Shown: piece by piece, positions 52,324 to 62,263 of the stretch
Layout of the letters: every line of letters begins with the position of its first letter
Position numbering within the stretch: position 1 is the first letter of the stretch
Assembly (NCBI GenBank): GCA_016710095.1
Contig: JADJLL010000005.1
Coordinates: 62,001 to 126,000, forward strand
Direction: 5' to 3'
Length of the DNA: 64,000 nt
Source: Candidatus Eiseniibacteriota bacterium
GTDB lineage: Bacteria > Eisenbacteria > RBG-16-71-46
Program-made: the position numbers and the translations under genes
The notes under the pieces: generated by a model
Seen by the model: the letters and a program-made list of their open reading frames with translations, nothing else
Databases searched by the model: none
What the model was told of the DNA's origin: nothing

Positions 52324-53101
52324 ATGACGACCTCGAACCGGCTTCTCCTTCCGGCCATCGCGGCGATCGCGATGGCCGGACTGCTTTCCTGCTCCGGCGC
52401 GCCCAAGGTGCGCGGCAGCGGAACGATCGAACTCGACGAAGTGGACGTGGCCTCTCTCGTCGGCGGACGCATCCTGCGCATGGCGGTCGCCGAAGGGGAC
52501 ACGGTGCACGCGGGCGACACGCTCGCGGTGCTGACGCGCGGCGAGATCGCCGCAGAGCTCGCGACGCAGCTCGCGCAGTCGCAGCGCGCGGAGTCGCAGG
52601 CGCGCGACATCGCCGCCGGCGCGCGCCCCTCCGAAGTGCTCGTCGCCCGCGCGCAGCTCGCCGCCGCGCAGGCCGACCGCCGTCTCGCGGACGCAGCTCG
52701 CGGGCGCGCGCAGCCGGGCGGGCGAGCTCGTGCTCGTCGCGCCGTCGGACGGCGTCGTGCTGCTGCGCAACTTCGAGGACGGCGAGCTCGCTCCGCCGAA
52801 CGTGCCCGTCGTGACGCTCGGCGATCCCGAACGGTTGTGGATGCGCGTGTACGTCGGCGCGCCGCTGCTCGCCTCGATCCGCCTCGGCGATCCCGTCGAC
52901 GTCACGCCGATCGGCGCGAAGAAGCCGTTCCGCGGCAAGGTCGTGCAGATCAACACGCGCGCCGAGTTCACGCCGCGCGCGGCGCTCACCGAGGAAGAAC
53001 AGGCGAACCTCGTCTTCGGCGTGAAGGTCGCGCTCGATCCGACGCAGGGCACGCTCAAGCCCGGCCTTCCGGCCGAAGCGCGCTTCCCGACGAAGCGATG
53101 A
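52324..53101 (+). CDS. HlyD-family periplasmic adaptor lipoprotein, frameshifted and short
   Basis: Membrane fusion protein of an ABC exporter. The N-terminus has a lipobox (AMAGLLSCSG) and the biotinyl-lipoyl half GSGTIELDEVDVASLVGGRI...VAEGDTVHAGDTLAVLTRGE; the C-terminal part in another frame has APSDGVVLLRNFEDGELAPP and a beta-barrel (IGAKKPFRGKVVQINTRAEF). The frame changes near 52690-52705. Even when joined it has only about 258 residues, and most of the coiled-coil hairpin normally between these halves is absent. The decamer CGCAGCTCGC occurs at 52565, 52652 and 52692. Its stop overlaps the ATPase start (ATGA). Confidence 0.75.
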
Positions 53102-53847
53102 ACGAGTCCGCCGTGGCGCGCGACGTCGTCGTACGGGTGAACGGGCTCGTGAAGCGCTTCGGCGACTTCGCGGCCGTGGACGCCGTGTCGTTCGACATCG
53201 AGCGCGGCGAGATCTTCGGCATCCTCGGGCCGAACGGCTCGGGCAAGACGACGACCATCCGCATGCTGTGCGGGCTCATGGAGCCGAGCGGCGGCGAAGC
53301 GAGCATCGCGGGCGCCGACATCGCGAAGAACCCCGAGCTCGTGAAGGCGCGCATCGGCTACATGTCGCAGTCCTTCGGGCTCTATCGCGACCTCACGGTG
53401 GACGAGAACCTCGAGTTCTACGCGGGCGTGTACGAACTGGGAGCCAAGAAAGCCGGTCGCGTCGCGTGGGCGAAGAAGGAGATGCGGCTCGAGGAGATCG
53501 GCGGGCGGCTCGCGGGCGTGCTGTCCGGCGGGCAGCGCCAGCGGCTCGCGCTCGCGTGCGCGATGATGCACGCGCCCGAAGTCGTGTTCCTCGACGAACC
53601 CACGGCCGGCGTGGACCCGGCCGCGCGGCGGCTCTTCTGGACGATCATCCGCGAGCGCGCCGCCGACGGCGTGACCATGATCGTGACGACGCACTACATG
53701 GACGAGGCCGAGCGCTTCGACCGGCTCGTGTTCCTGTCGCGCGGCAAGCGCATGGCGCTGGGGACGCCGGCCGAGGTGAAGGCGCAGTTCGGCGAACACC
53801 TGACGCTCGAGGACATCTTCGTCCAGCTGCAGGAGAAGGAATCGTGA
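53098..53847 (+). CDS. ABC transporter ATP-binding protein
   Basis: A 249-residue ATPase with Walker A GPNGSGKT, Q-loop GYMSQSFGLYRDLT, signature LSGGQRQRLALACA, and Walker B VVFLDEPTAGVDP. It is similar to the ATPases of YbhF/RbbA-type efflux systems. Start and stop codons overlap with both neighbours, showing tight operon coupling. Confidence 0.94.
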   Translation: MNESAVARDVVVRVNGLVKRFGDFAAVDAVSFDIERGEIFGILGPNGSGKTTTIRMLCGLMEPSGGEASIAGADIAKNPELVKARIGYMSQSFGLYRDLTVDENLEFYAGVYELGAKKAGRVAWAKKEMRLEEIGGRLAGVLSGGQRQRLALACAMMHAPEVVFLDEPTAGVDPAARRLFWTIIRERAADGVTMIVTTHYMDEAERFDRLVFLSRGKRMALGTPAEVKAQFGEHLTLEDIFVQLQEKES

Positions 53848-54968
53848 ACCGCGAGCGCCTGCACGCCATGGTGCGCAAGGAGTTCGTGCAGATGCGGCGC
53901 GACCCCGCGACGCTGCGCCTCGTGCTGCTCGTGCCGCTCATGCAGATGCTCATCTTCGGGTACGCCATCCGCACCGACGTGCGCAACCTGCCGACGGTCG
54001 CGTTCGACCAGAGCCGCACGCAGGAGAGCCGCGCGCTCGTGCAACGGCTGACGGCGACCGGCAACTTCGTGCTGCGCGAACAGGCGGAGTCGTACGAGGA
54101 CGCCGTGCACGCCGTCGACGCCGGCCGCGCACGCGCCGCGTTCGTGATCCCGGAGAGCTACGCGCGCGACCTCAAGCGCGGGCGGCCCACGCGCGTGCAG
54201 GTGCTCGTGGACGCGAGCGACCCCTCGTCGTCGGCGAGCGCGATCGGCGCGGCGCAGATGGTCGGCCAGCAGCTCAACGTCGAGATCGTGCAGCAGCGCA
54301 CGGGCTCGAACCTCTCGACCGGCCTGCCCATCGACGTGCGCGTGCGCCCGCTCTACAACCCGGCGCTGCAGAGCGCGGTGTTCGTCGTGCCCGGCATCAT
54401 CGGCATGATCCTCAGCAACATCCTCATCATGCTCACGTCCATGAGCCTGGCGCGCGAACGCGAGACGGGCACGCTGGAACAGCTGATCGTCACGCCGCTC
54501 GCTCGCAGCGAGATCATGCTCGGCAAGATCGCGCCGTACGTCGTGGTCGGCTACGTGCAGATGACGACGATCCTGGTCGCGGGGCACTTCATCTTCGACG
54601 TGCCCATGCGCGGGCCGCTGCTCGCGCTGTACGCGGTGACGTTCCTGTTCATCACCGCCAACCTCGGGCTCGGGCTCTGGATCTCGACGCTCGGGCGCAC
54701 GCAGACGGCGGTCACGCAGTCGGCGATCTTCATCATGCTGCCGAACGTGCTGCTGTCGGGCTTCATGTTCCCGCGCGAGGCGATGCCGCCGCTCGCGCAG
54801 GCCTTCGGCGCGCTGCTTCCGCTCACGTACTACCTGCAGCTCGTCCGCGCCATCCTGCTCAAGGGCGCGGGCATCGCCGAGATCTGGCCGCAGGCGCTCG
54901 CACTGGCCGCGTTCGCCGTCGCGTTCTTCACGTTCGCGACTCAACGCTTCCACAAGACGCTGGAGTGA
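53844..54968 (+). CDS. ABC-2 type exporter permease (YhhJ/YbhR-like)
   Basis: A 374-residue permease starting at GTG 53844, overlapping the ATPase stop (GTGA). First helix LVLLVPLMQMLIFGYAI, a periplasmic domain (about 45-180) and five C-terminal helices. The motif ARERETGTLEQLIVTPLARSEIMLGKI is typical of ABC-2 exporters. With the HlyD lipoprotein it forms a three-part efflux unit. Confidence 0.93.
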   Translation: MNRERLHAMVRKEFVQMRRDPATLRLVLLVPLMQMLIFGYAIRTDVRNLPTVAFDQSRTQESRALVQRLTATGNFVLREQAESYEDAVHAVDAGRARAAFVIPESYARDLKRGRPTRVQVLVDASDPSSSASAIGAAQMVGQQLNVEIVQQRTGSNLSTGLPIDVRVRPLYNPALQSAVFVVPGIIGMILSNILIMLTSMSLARERETGTLEQLIVTPLARSEIMLGKIAPYVVVGYVQMTTILVAGHFIFDVPMRGPLLALYAVTFLFITANLGLGLWISTLGRTQTAVTQSAIFIMLPNVLLSGFMFPREAMPPLAQAFGALLPLTYYLQLVRAILLKGAGIAEIWPQALALAAFAVAFFTFATQRFHKTLE

Positions 54969-54973
54969 CGCCC

Positions 54974-56242
54974 ATGGAACCGACGCCCCCGCCGATCCAT
55001 CCGCTCCGCATCGCGCCCATCGACGCGCCGACGCTCGCCTCCGTCCGCCCGAAGCCGCCCGCGGCGCCCGGCGGCATCGAGCCCTACCGCGTGCTGTTCC
55101 CGATCGGCGCGCTCGCCGGCATCGCCGGCACGGCGCTCTGGATCACGCAGGCGTTCGGCGCACCGTGGCCCGGCATGCTGCACGCCTCGCTCATGATGCA
55201 GGGCTTCGAGCTGTGCTTCGTGACGGGCTTCCTGCTGACCGCGATGCCGTCGTTCACGCACGGGGACAAGTGCACGCCGCTCGAACTCGGCGCCACGACG
55301 GCCGCCGCGCTCGCTTTCCTCGCGCTGCATGCGGTGGGCATCGAGGGCCCGGCGAAGCTGTGCTTCACGTTCGCGCTGCTCGTCACCGCGACGGCGATCC
55401 TGCGCCGCGTGCGCTTCGACGGCGCCGCGCCGCCCGAGGAGTTCCTGCTCGCGGGCGTCGGCCTGCTGCTCGGCATCGCCGGAGGACTCCACCAGGCGTC
55501 GGCCGCGTTCGGCTGGCTCGCCGAGCCGCAGCCGCGCTTCGGCGTACGGCTCGTCTCGCGCGGCATGCTGCTCGCGGTGGTGCTCGGCCTCGGCGGACTG
55601 CTCGTGCCGACGTTCGCCATGGTCAAGGACCCGCTGCGCATCGTCGGGATCGCGCGTGCGGGCCAGCGCGGACCGCGCCGCGTGTTCGTGCTCGCGCTCG
55701 CGGCGCTGATCGCGGGCGCGTTCCTCGCCGACACGTCCGACCGCCACACGCTCGCCGCGTGGATGCGTGCGGCCGCGGCGATCGCGAGCACGCAACTGTC
55801 GTGGAAGAGCTGGAGCCGGCCCGGCAGGCGCGACCCGCTCACGATGGCGCTGTGGCTGTCCGGCTGGATGATCGTGCTCGGCATCACCGCGGCGGCCGCA
55901 TTCCCCGCGCACGAGATCGCCGCGTGGCACGTCACGTTCGTCGGCGGCTTCGGCCTGCTCACCATGGCGATCGGCACGCGCGTCACCGTGACGCACGGCG
56001 GCCACCCCGGCACGGACGAACCGAAGGTGCTCGGCTGGGCGAGCCTCGCGCTGCTCGGCGCCGCGCTGCTCTCGCGCCTCGCCGGCGGCGAGGTCGACCC
56101 GACGCGCTCGCACGCCCTCGCGGGCGCGGCTGCGGCGTGGGTGCTCGCCTGGGCGTTGTGGCTGTCGGGCGCGCTGCCGCGCGTGCTGCGCAAGGCACGC
56201 AAGTCCGCCGGAATGATGATGCCGTCGCGCCCGAAGCGCTGA
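54974..56242 (+). CDS. NnrS-family membrane protein
   Basis: A 422-residue protein with about ten to twelve helices, matching the NnrS family (heme- and copper-containing proteins linked to nitric-oxide response): EPYRVLFPIGALAGIAGTAL, GFELCFVTGFLLTAMPSFT, and near the C-terminus VTFVGGFGLLTMAIGTRVTV. ATG 54974 is favoured by GGAG at 54962-54965; an in-frame GTG at 54965 overlaps the permease stop. Being fourth in this operon suggests that the exporter and NnrS act in the same stress. Confidence 0.82.
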   Translation: MEPTPPPIHPLRIAPIDAPTLASVRPKPPAAPGGIEPYRVLFPIGALAGIAGTALWITQAFGAPWPGMLHASLMMQGFELCFVTGFLLTAMPSFTHGDKCTPLELGATTAAALAFLALHAVGIEGPAKLCFTFALLVTATAILRRVRFDGAAPPEEFLLAGVGLLLGIAGGLHQASAAFGWLAEPQPRFGVRLVSRGMLLAVVLGLGGLLVPTFAMVKDPLRIVGIARAGQRGPRRVFVLALAALIAGAFLADTSDRHTLAAWMRAAAAIASTQLSWKSWSRPGRRDPLTMALWLSGWMIVLGITAAAAFPAHEIAAWHVTFVGGFGLLTMAIGTRVTVTHGGHPGTDEPKVLGWASLALLGAALLSRLAGGEVDPTRSHALAGAAAAWVLAWALWLSGALPRVLRKARKSAGMMMPSRPKR

Positions 56243-56245
56243 CGG

Positions 56246-56935
56246 TCAGGTCCGGCCGAACTCGTCCTTCACCGCCGGGTCCTCGGCGTGGTGCTTGATC
56301 ACGCGGGCCTCGGCGATGAACACGACTTCTTCGGCGACGTTCGTCGCGAGGTCGCCGATGCGCTCGAGGTTCCGGCCCACCAGCACGAGCGCCATGGACG
56401 CCTGGATCGCGGCCGGATCGCCCACCATGCGGCCGAGCAGGTCCGCGAACAGCCGGCGGTTGAGCGCGTCGACCTCGTCGTCGCGGCGCACGAGCGCGCG
56501 CGCGGCGTCGGCGTCGCGGCGGACGAACGCGTCGAGCGACTCGCGCAGCATGCCGATCGCCTTCTCCGCCAGCTCGGGCAGGTCGGCGACGGATCGCATC
56601 GGCTCGAGCGCGAGCAGCGTCTTCGCGCAGCCCGCGATGTTCACGGCGTGATCGCCCACGCGCTCGAGGTCGTTCGAGATCTTGAGCGCGGACGTGATCA
56701 GCCGCAGGTCGCGCGCGAGCGGCTGCTGCAGCGCGAGCAGCTCGATGCAGCGCTCTTCGATGTCCATTTCCATGCGGTCGATCACGCGGTCGTCGCGGAA
56801 CACTTCCTCCGCGAGCGCGCCGTCGCGGCGCTGCAGCGATTCGACCGCCTTGCGGATGATGGCTTCGACGCGGCCGCTCATGAGCAGGAGCTGGTCGTTG
56901 AGGTCCTTCACGCGTTCTTCGAAATGACGGCTCAT
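56246..56935 (-). CDS. phoU: Phosphate transport regulator PhoU
   Basis: A 229-residue all-helical protein made of two three-helix bundles, with the repeated metal-binding pattern seen in EEVFRDDRVIDRMEMDIEER and RALVRRDDEVDALNRRLFAD. It represses the Pho response when phosphate is plentiful, working with PstSCAB and the PhoR kinase. GGAGAGG precedes the ATG. It is the last gene of the pst operon. Confidence 0.94.
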   Translation of the reverse strand: MSRHFEERVKDLNDQLLLMSGRVEAIIRKAVESLQRRDGALAEEVFRDDRVIDRMEMDIEERCIELLALQQPLARDLRLITSALKISNDLERVGDHAVNIAGCAKTLLALEPMRSVADLPELAEKAIGMLRESLDAFVRRDADAARALVRRDDEVDALNRRLFADLLGRMVGDPAAIQASMALVLVGRNLERIGDLATNVAEEVVFIAEARVIKHHAEDPAVKDEFGRT

Positions 56936-56946
56936 GCCTCTCCGGA

Positions 56947-57783
<837 letters not shown>

Positions 57784-57785
57784 TT

Positions 57786-58729
<944 letters not shown>

Positions 58730-58733
<4 letters not shown>

Positions 58734-59686
58734 GCGCCCGCCAGGCGGCGGCGCAACCGGTCCACGAGCAGGCCGGCGGCGACGTTGACGACGAACGTGA
58801 TCAGGAAGAGCAGGGCGCCGAGGAAGAAGAGCACGGAGTAGTGCGGGCTGCCGACGACGACCTCGGCGAGCTCGGCGGCGATCGTCGCGGACAGCGTGCG
58901 CGCGGAGTCGAAGACGTTCGCCGTGCCGAGCGCGGCGTTGCCCGAGGCCATGAGCACGATCATCGTCTCCCCCGTCGCGCGCGCGAGCCCGAGCAGGATC
59001 GCGGCCGCGACGCCGGCGGAGGCCGCGGGCAGCGTCACGCGCCACGCGGTCTGCCAGCGCGAGGCGCCGAGCGCGAGGGACGCCTCGCGATAGCTCTTCG
59101 GGACGGCGCGCAGCGCGTCCTCGCACACCGAGAACGTGGTCGGGAGGATGCCGAGGCTGAGCGCGATGCCGGCGTTGAACGCGTTGAGCCGCACGGGCGC
59201 GCCGGTGACCGACTGCAGCCACGACGCGAGCACCATGAGCCCGAAGAAGCCGAGCACGACGGACGGAATGCCGGCGAGCAGTTCGATCGCCGGCTTGAGG
59301 ATTTCGCGAAGGCGGGGCGAGGCGAACTCGGAGGCGAACAGCGCCGCGAGCACGGCGACCGGCACCGCGAACGCCATCGCGACGAACACGATCTTGAACG
59401 TGCCCACGAGCAGCGGCACGAGCCCGTACTTGGGAACGTCGCTCACCGGCTGCCAGTTCGGGACGGTGAAGAAGCCGAGGAAGTTCGCTTCCCGCTGCGT
59501 CTCGGCGCTCGTGAAGATCGGGAGCGCCTCGCGGAACACGAACACCATGATGAGCAGGAGGCCGGCGACGGCGCTGAACGCGCACGCGCGCAGCACCCAC
59601 GCGATGAAAGCCTCGCGCAGGCGCTGCAGGCGGCGGCGCCGGGCGACGTTCACGCCCGGCTGGAGAGGTCCGGCGCTCGGGATCAT
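58730..59686 (-). CDS. pstC: Phosphate ABC transporter permease PstC
   Basis: A 318-residue permease with the first helix FSAVAGLLLIMVFVFREALP, the EAA-type motif ALRAVPKSYREASLALGASR and LGLARATGETMIVLMASGNA. It lies 5 nt after pstS in the same operon. Confidence 0.95.
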
Positions 59687-59691
59687 GCGTC

Positions 59692-60525
59692 CTACTTCAG
59701 CGGGTAGTAGCCGACTTCGACCGCGAGCTTCTGGCCGGCCGGAGACAGCACCCAGTCGATGAACTTCTTCACGTCGCCCTGCGCGGGCTTGCGCAGGTAG
59801 AAGTAGAGGTAGCGCGTGAGCGGGTACGAACCGTCGTGCACGGTCGCGGCGGTCGGCATGATCGCCGCCGACTTCGCGTCCTTGCGCACCGCGCAGTCGC
59901 GCACACCCTTGGCGTACGCGGCGCCGCCGTAGCCGATGCCGTTCGGGTCGCGGGCGACCGCGTTCACCACGGCGGCCGTGCCGGGAAGCGTCTGGCAGCT
60001 CGCGGCGAAGTCGCGGCCCAGGAGCACGTTGTCCTTGAAGAACCCGTACGTGCCCGAGCTGTTCTCGCGGCCGTACAGGATGATCGTCGCGTCCTTGCCG
60101 CCGACCTGCTTCCAGTTCGTCACGGCGCCGGTGTAGATCTGCTTGAGCTGGTCGATCGTGAGTTCCTTCACCGGGTTCGCTTCGTTCAGGAACACGCTGA
60201 GGCCGTCCTTCGCGACGGGAATCTCGACGCCCATCGTCTGGTAGCGGTCGCGCAGCTTGAGCTTCTCGTCCTGCTTCATGGGGCGGGACGACTGGCAGAT
60301 GTCGGTCGTGCCGTTGATGAGCGCGGCGATGCCGGTGCCCGAGCCGCCGCCGGTGACCTGCACGATCTGTCCGGCGTTCTTGTTCATGTACTGCTCGGCC
60401 CAGCGCTGGCCGAGGATCACCATCGTGTCCGAGCCTTTCACCGTGATGCCGCGACCGGCCGTCGCGACGGCGGCACAGGCGAGCGCGGCGAACGCGACCA
60501 GCAGAGCGGTGCGAACGAACTTCAT
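59692..60525 (-). CDS. pstS: Phosphate-binding periplasmic protein PstS
   Basis: A 277-residue phosphate receptor with a signal peptide (LLVAFAALACAAVATA). Phosphate-binding loops are seen in VKGSDTMVILGQRW, VTGGGSGTGIAALING and GRENSSGTYGFFKD, and SSRPMK is the usual fourth contact. GGAGG is placed just before the ATG. It is the first gene of the transport block and follows the porin gene by 9 nt. Confidence 0.94.
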   Translation of the reverse strand: MKFVRTALLVAFAALACAAVATAGRGITVKGSDTMVILGQRWAEQYMNKNAGQIVQVTGGGSGTGIAALINGTTDICQSSRPMKQDEKLKLRDRYQTMGVEIPVAKDGLSVFLNEANPVKELTIDQLKQIYTGAVTNWKQVGGKDATIILYGRENSSGTYGFFKDNVLLGRDFAASCQTLPGTAAVVNAVARDPNGIGYGGAAYAKGVRDCAVRKDAKSAAIMPTAATVHDGSYPLTRYLYFYLRKPAQGDVKKFIDWVLSPAGQKLAVEVGYYPLK

Positions 60526-60534
60526 CGTTGCCTC

Positions 60535-61800
60535 CTAGAACTTGTGCTGGACCTGCAGCGTCCAGAGGTTGTCTTTCGGGTCGGTCCAGCGCGGTCCGGT
60601 CTTCGTTTCAGTGCGCACGGCGTCGTAGGTCGCCGTGACGCGCGTGAAGCCGTCCCAGAACCAGTTCGCGCCGATGCTCCAGCGCGAGTACTGGTCGTGA
60701 TCCGTGTCGACGTTCGGGTCCCAGGCGTCGAAGCGCACCACGCCCTGCGCGCGGTCGCCGACGTTCTGCACCCACATCAGGTAGCCGCCCGACGCGTCCG
60801 TGGAGAGATGGTCCGGATTCGCGCCGGCCTTGAGCAGCCGCACGGGATTGCCGCTCGTCGGCGCGACGATCAGCGCCTTCGCGGAGTCCGCGTTGGCTTC
60901 GTGCGCCATGTACCACTCGCCGCGCACCGTGCCGCCGCCGAGCGTCGGCAGCGAATAGAAAGCCTGCGCGTCGAACCCCACGCGCGACTTCTTCGCCGTC
61001 GCGTCCGCGCCCGTGAGCGGGACCGTGTTGCGTCCGAAGTAGTAGGACGCCGCGACGTCGAACGTGCCCTGCGACCAGCGCAGCCGGCTCACGAAGTCCT
61101 TCGCCAGCGTCGGATCGGAGTTCGGGAAGTCGACGTGGTTCACGCCGCCGCCGTTGAAGAGGCCGACGGTCGTCTGGATCGCCGGCGTCCACTGCGACAC
61201 GAGCTTCACGCCGCGATCGCGCTCGCCGCTGAACAGCACGTTCTCGGCGCGCGAGCGTTCGGGCAGTTCGCGCACGCTCGAGCTGCGCTCGACTTCGTAG
61301 CCGAACGGCACGTTCTGCTGTCCGATCGTCAGCTGGTGATCGTGCAGCGGCGTCCACGGATCGAGAAGCGTGACGTACGCCTCGAGCAGGCGAACGGTGC
61401 GATCCGTACCGCCGTCGAAGTAGACGACCGCCTGGCTGAGCGCGCCCGTGTCGTACGTGAGCTTGAGCCGCGCGCGGCGGATGTAGAAGCGGTTCAGGTT
61501 CGCGGTCGTCGCCGTGTACGGGCTGCCCGAAACCTTCACCGTGTCGCTGTTCGCCTCACCCGACTCCAGTCGCGCCTGCACGTAGCCGGAGAACTTGATC
61601 TTCTTGAGCTTGTCGAGATCGTTGGTGAGCGACTGGATCTGCTCGGTGTAACCCTCGAGCACGCGCAGCAGCTGCTCGTGCGTCACGACGGCCGTGTCGG
61701 CCGACGCGGGCGCGGCTTCGTCCTGCGCGAACACGGGCGTTGCGAACGACACGGCGAGCAAGAGCGCGGCGGTCCACGCGGTCTTTCGCGGCTTCGGCAT
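60535..61800 (-). CDS. OprO/OprP-like phosphate-selective porin
   Basis: A 421-residue outer-membrane porin. Signal peptide (TAALLLAVSFATPVFAQ), a short coiled coil (EQLLRVLEGYTEQIQSLTND, about 42-65) that should trimerise, then a beta-barrel with alternating strands and a terminal Phe (LQVQHKF). Features of the OprO/OprP group include FNRFYIRRARLKLTY-like NLNRFYIRRARLKLTY, QQNVPFGYEVERSSS and FDAWDPNVDTDHDQYSR. Its place directly before pstS makes phosphate or polyphosphate uptake the likely role. Confidence 0.9.
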   Translation of the reverse strand: MPKPRKTAWTAALLLAVSFATPVFAQDEAAPASADTAVVTHEQLLRVLEGYTEQIQSLTNDLDKLKKIKFSGYVQARLESGEANSDTVKVSGSPYTATTANLNRFYIRRARLKLTYDTGALSQAVVYFDGGTDRTVRLLEAYVTLLDPWTPLHDHQLTIGQQNVPFGYEVERSSSVRELPERSRAENVLFSGERDRGVKLVSQWTPAIQTTVGLFNGGGVNHVDFPNSDPTLAKDFVSRLRWSQGTFDVAASYYFGRNTVPLTGADATAKKSRVGFDAQAFYSLPTLGGGTVRGEWYMAHEANADSAKALIVAPTSGNPVRLLKAGANPDHLSTDASGGYLMWVQNVGDRAQGVVRFDAWDPNVDTDHDQYSRWSIGANWFWDGFTRVTATYDAVRTETKTGPRWTDPKDNLWTLQVQHKF

Positions 61801-61831
61801 CACGACCCTCCGAAACGAGTGGAGTGCGGCT

Positions 61832-62113
61832 TCAGTCGAGCGGCTGGTCCTTCTTGCGGCGGCCGTCGAGCGACCGGCGCCGCGCTTCGGCGACGATCGT
61901 TTCGTAGGGCACGCCCGCCGCGGCGAGGGCCGCCGCCCACGTGCCGTGATGACGGCGCGCGCGCGCGTAGAGCGCGGGATGGGAGACGTGCACCCGGAAG
62001 AGCTGGCCGTCACGGGCGAACTGGCGGATCTGTTCGAGCACTTGCTCGCGGGAGGCGAGCGGCGGGCGGCCGCGGCGCGGCGCGGCAGCGCCTTCGGCGT
62101 GGCTGGCGGACAT
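61832..62113 (-). CDS. Small HNR-repeat protein with AT-hook-like motif
   Basis: A 93-residue basic protein. Residues 11-18 (PRRGRPPL) resemble an AT-hook, and the rest (VHVSHPALYARARRHHGTWA followed by AALAAAGV) resembles a homing-endonuclease-associated repeat (HNR), a small helical DNA-binding unit. This suggests a small nucleic-acid-binding regulator. It is placed first in the Pho operon, 31 nt before the porin gene. GAGG lies about 9 nt before the ATG. Confidence 0.65.
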   Translation of the reverse strand: MSASHAEGAAAPRRGRPPLASREQVLEQIRQFARDGQLFRVHVSHPALYARARRHHGTWAAALAAAGVPYETIVAEARRRSLDGRRKKDQPLD

Positions 62114-62189
62114 GAAGCACCTCGGCAGGAGTGATGCGTTGCAGGAGTGGAGACCGATGGCCCGTATCGGTGAACGCACTCTGCCGGAA

Positions 62190-62222
62190 GGGGTGTTAAC
62201 GGCCCATGAACGCCGCGTAAAA
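62190..62222 (-). promoter_or_regulatory. Candidate Pho box: three tandem 11-nt units
   Basis: Read on the minus strand, GTTCATGGGCC (62211-62201) is followed without gap by GTTAACACCCC (62200-62190), both fitting the 11-nt direct-repeat unit (GTTCA...) described for PhoP in actinomycetes. Just before is TTTTACGCGGC (62222-62212), a weaker third unit. The array sits about 77 nt upstream of the HNR gene, the first gene of the porin-pst operon. Confidence 0.5.
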
Positions 62223-62263
62223 CCGGCAAGTCGCCGGTATCGAGCGGGTGAGGACGGAGCCGA

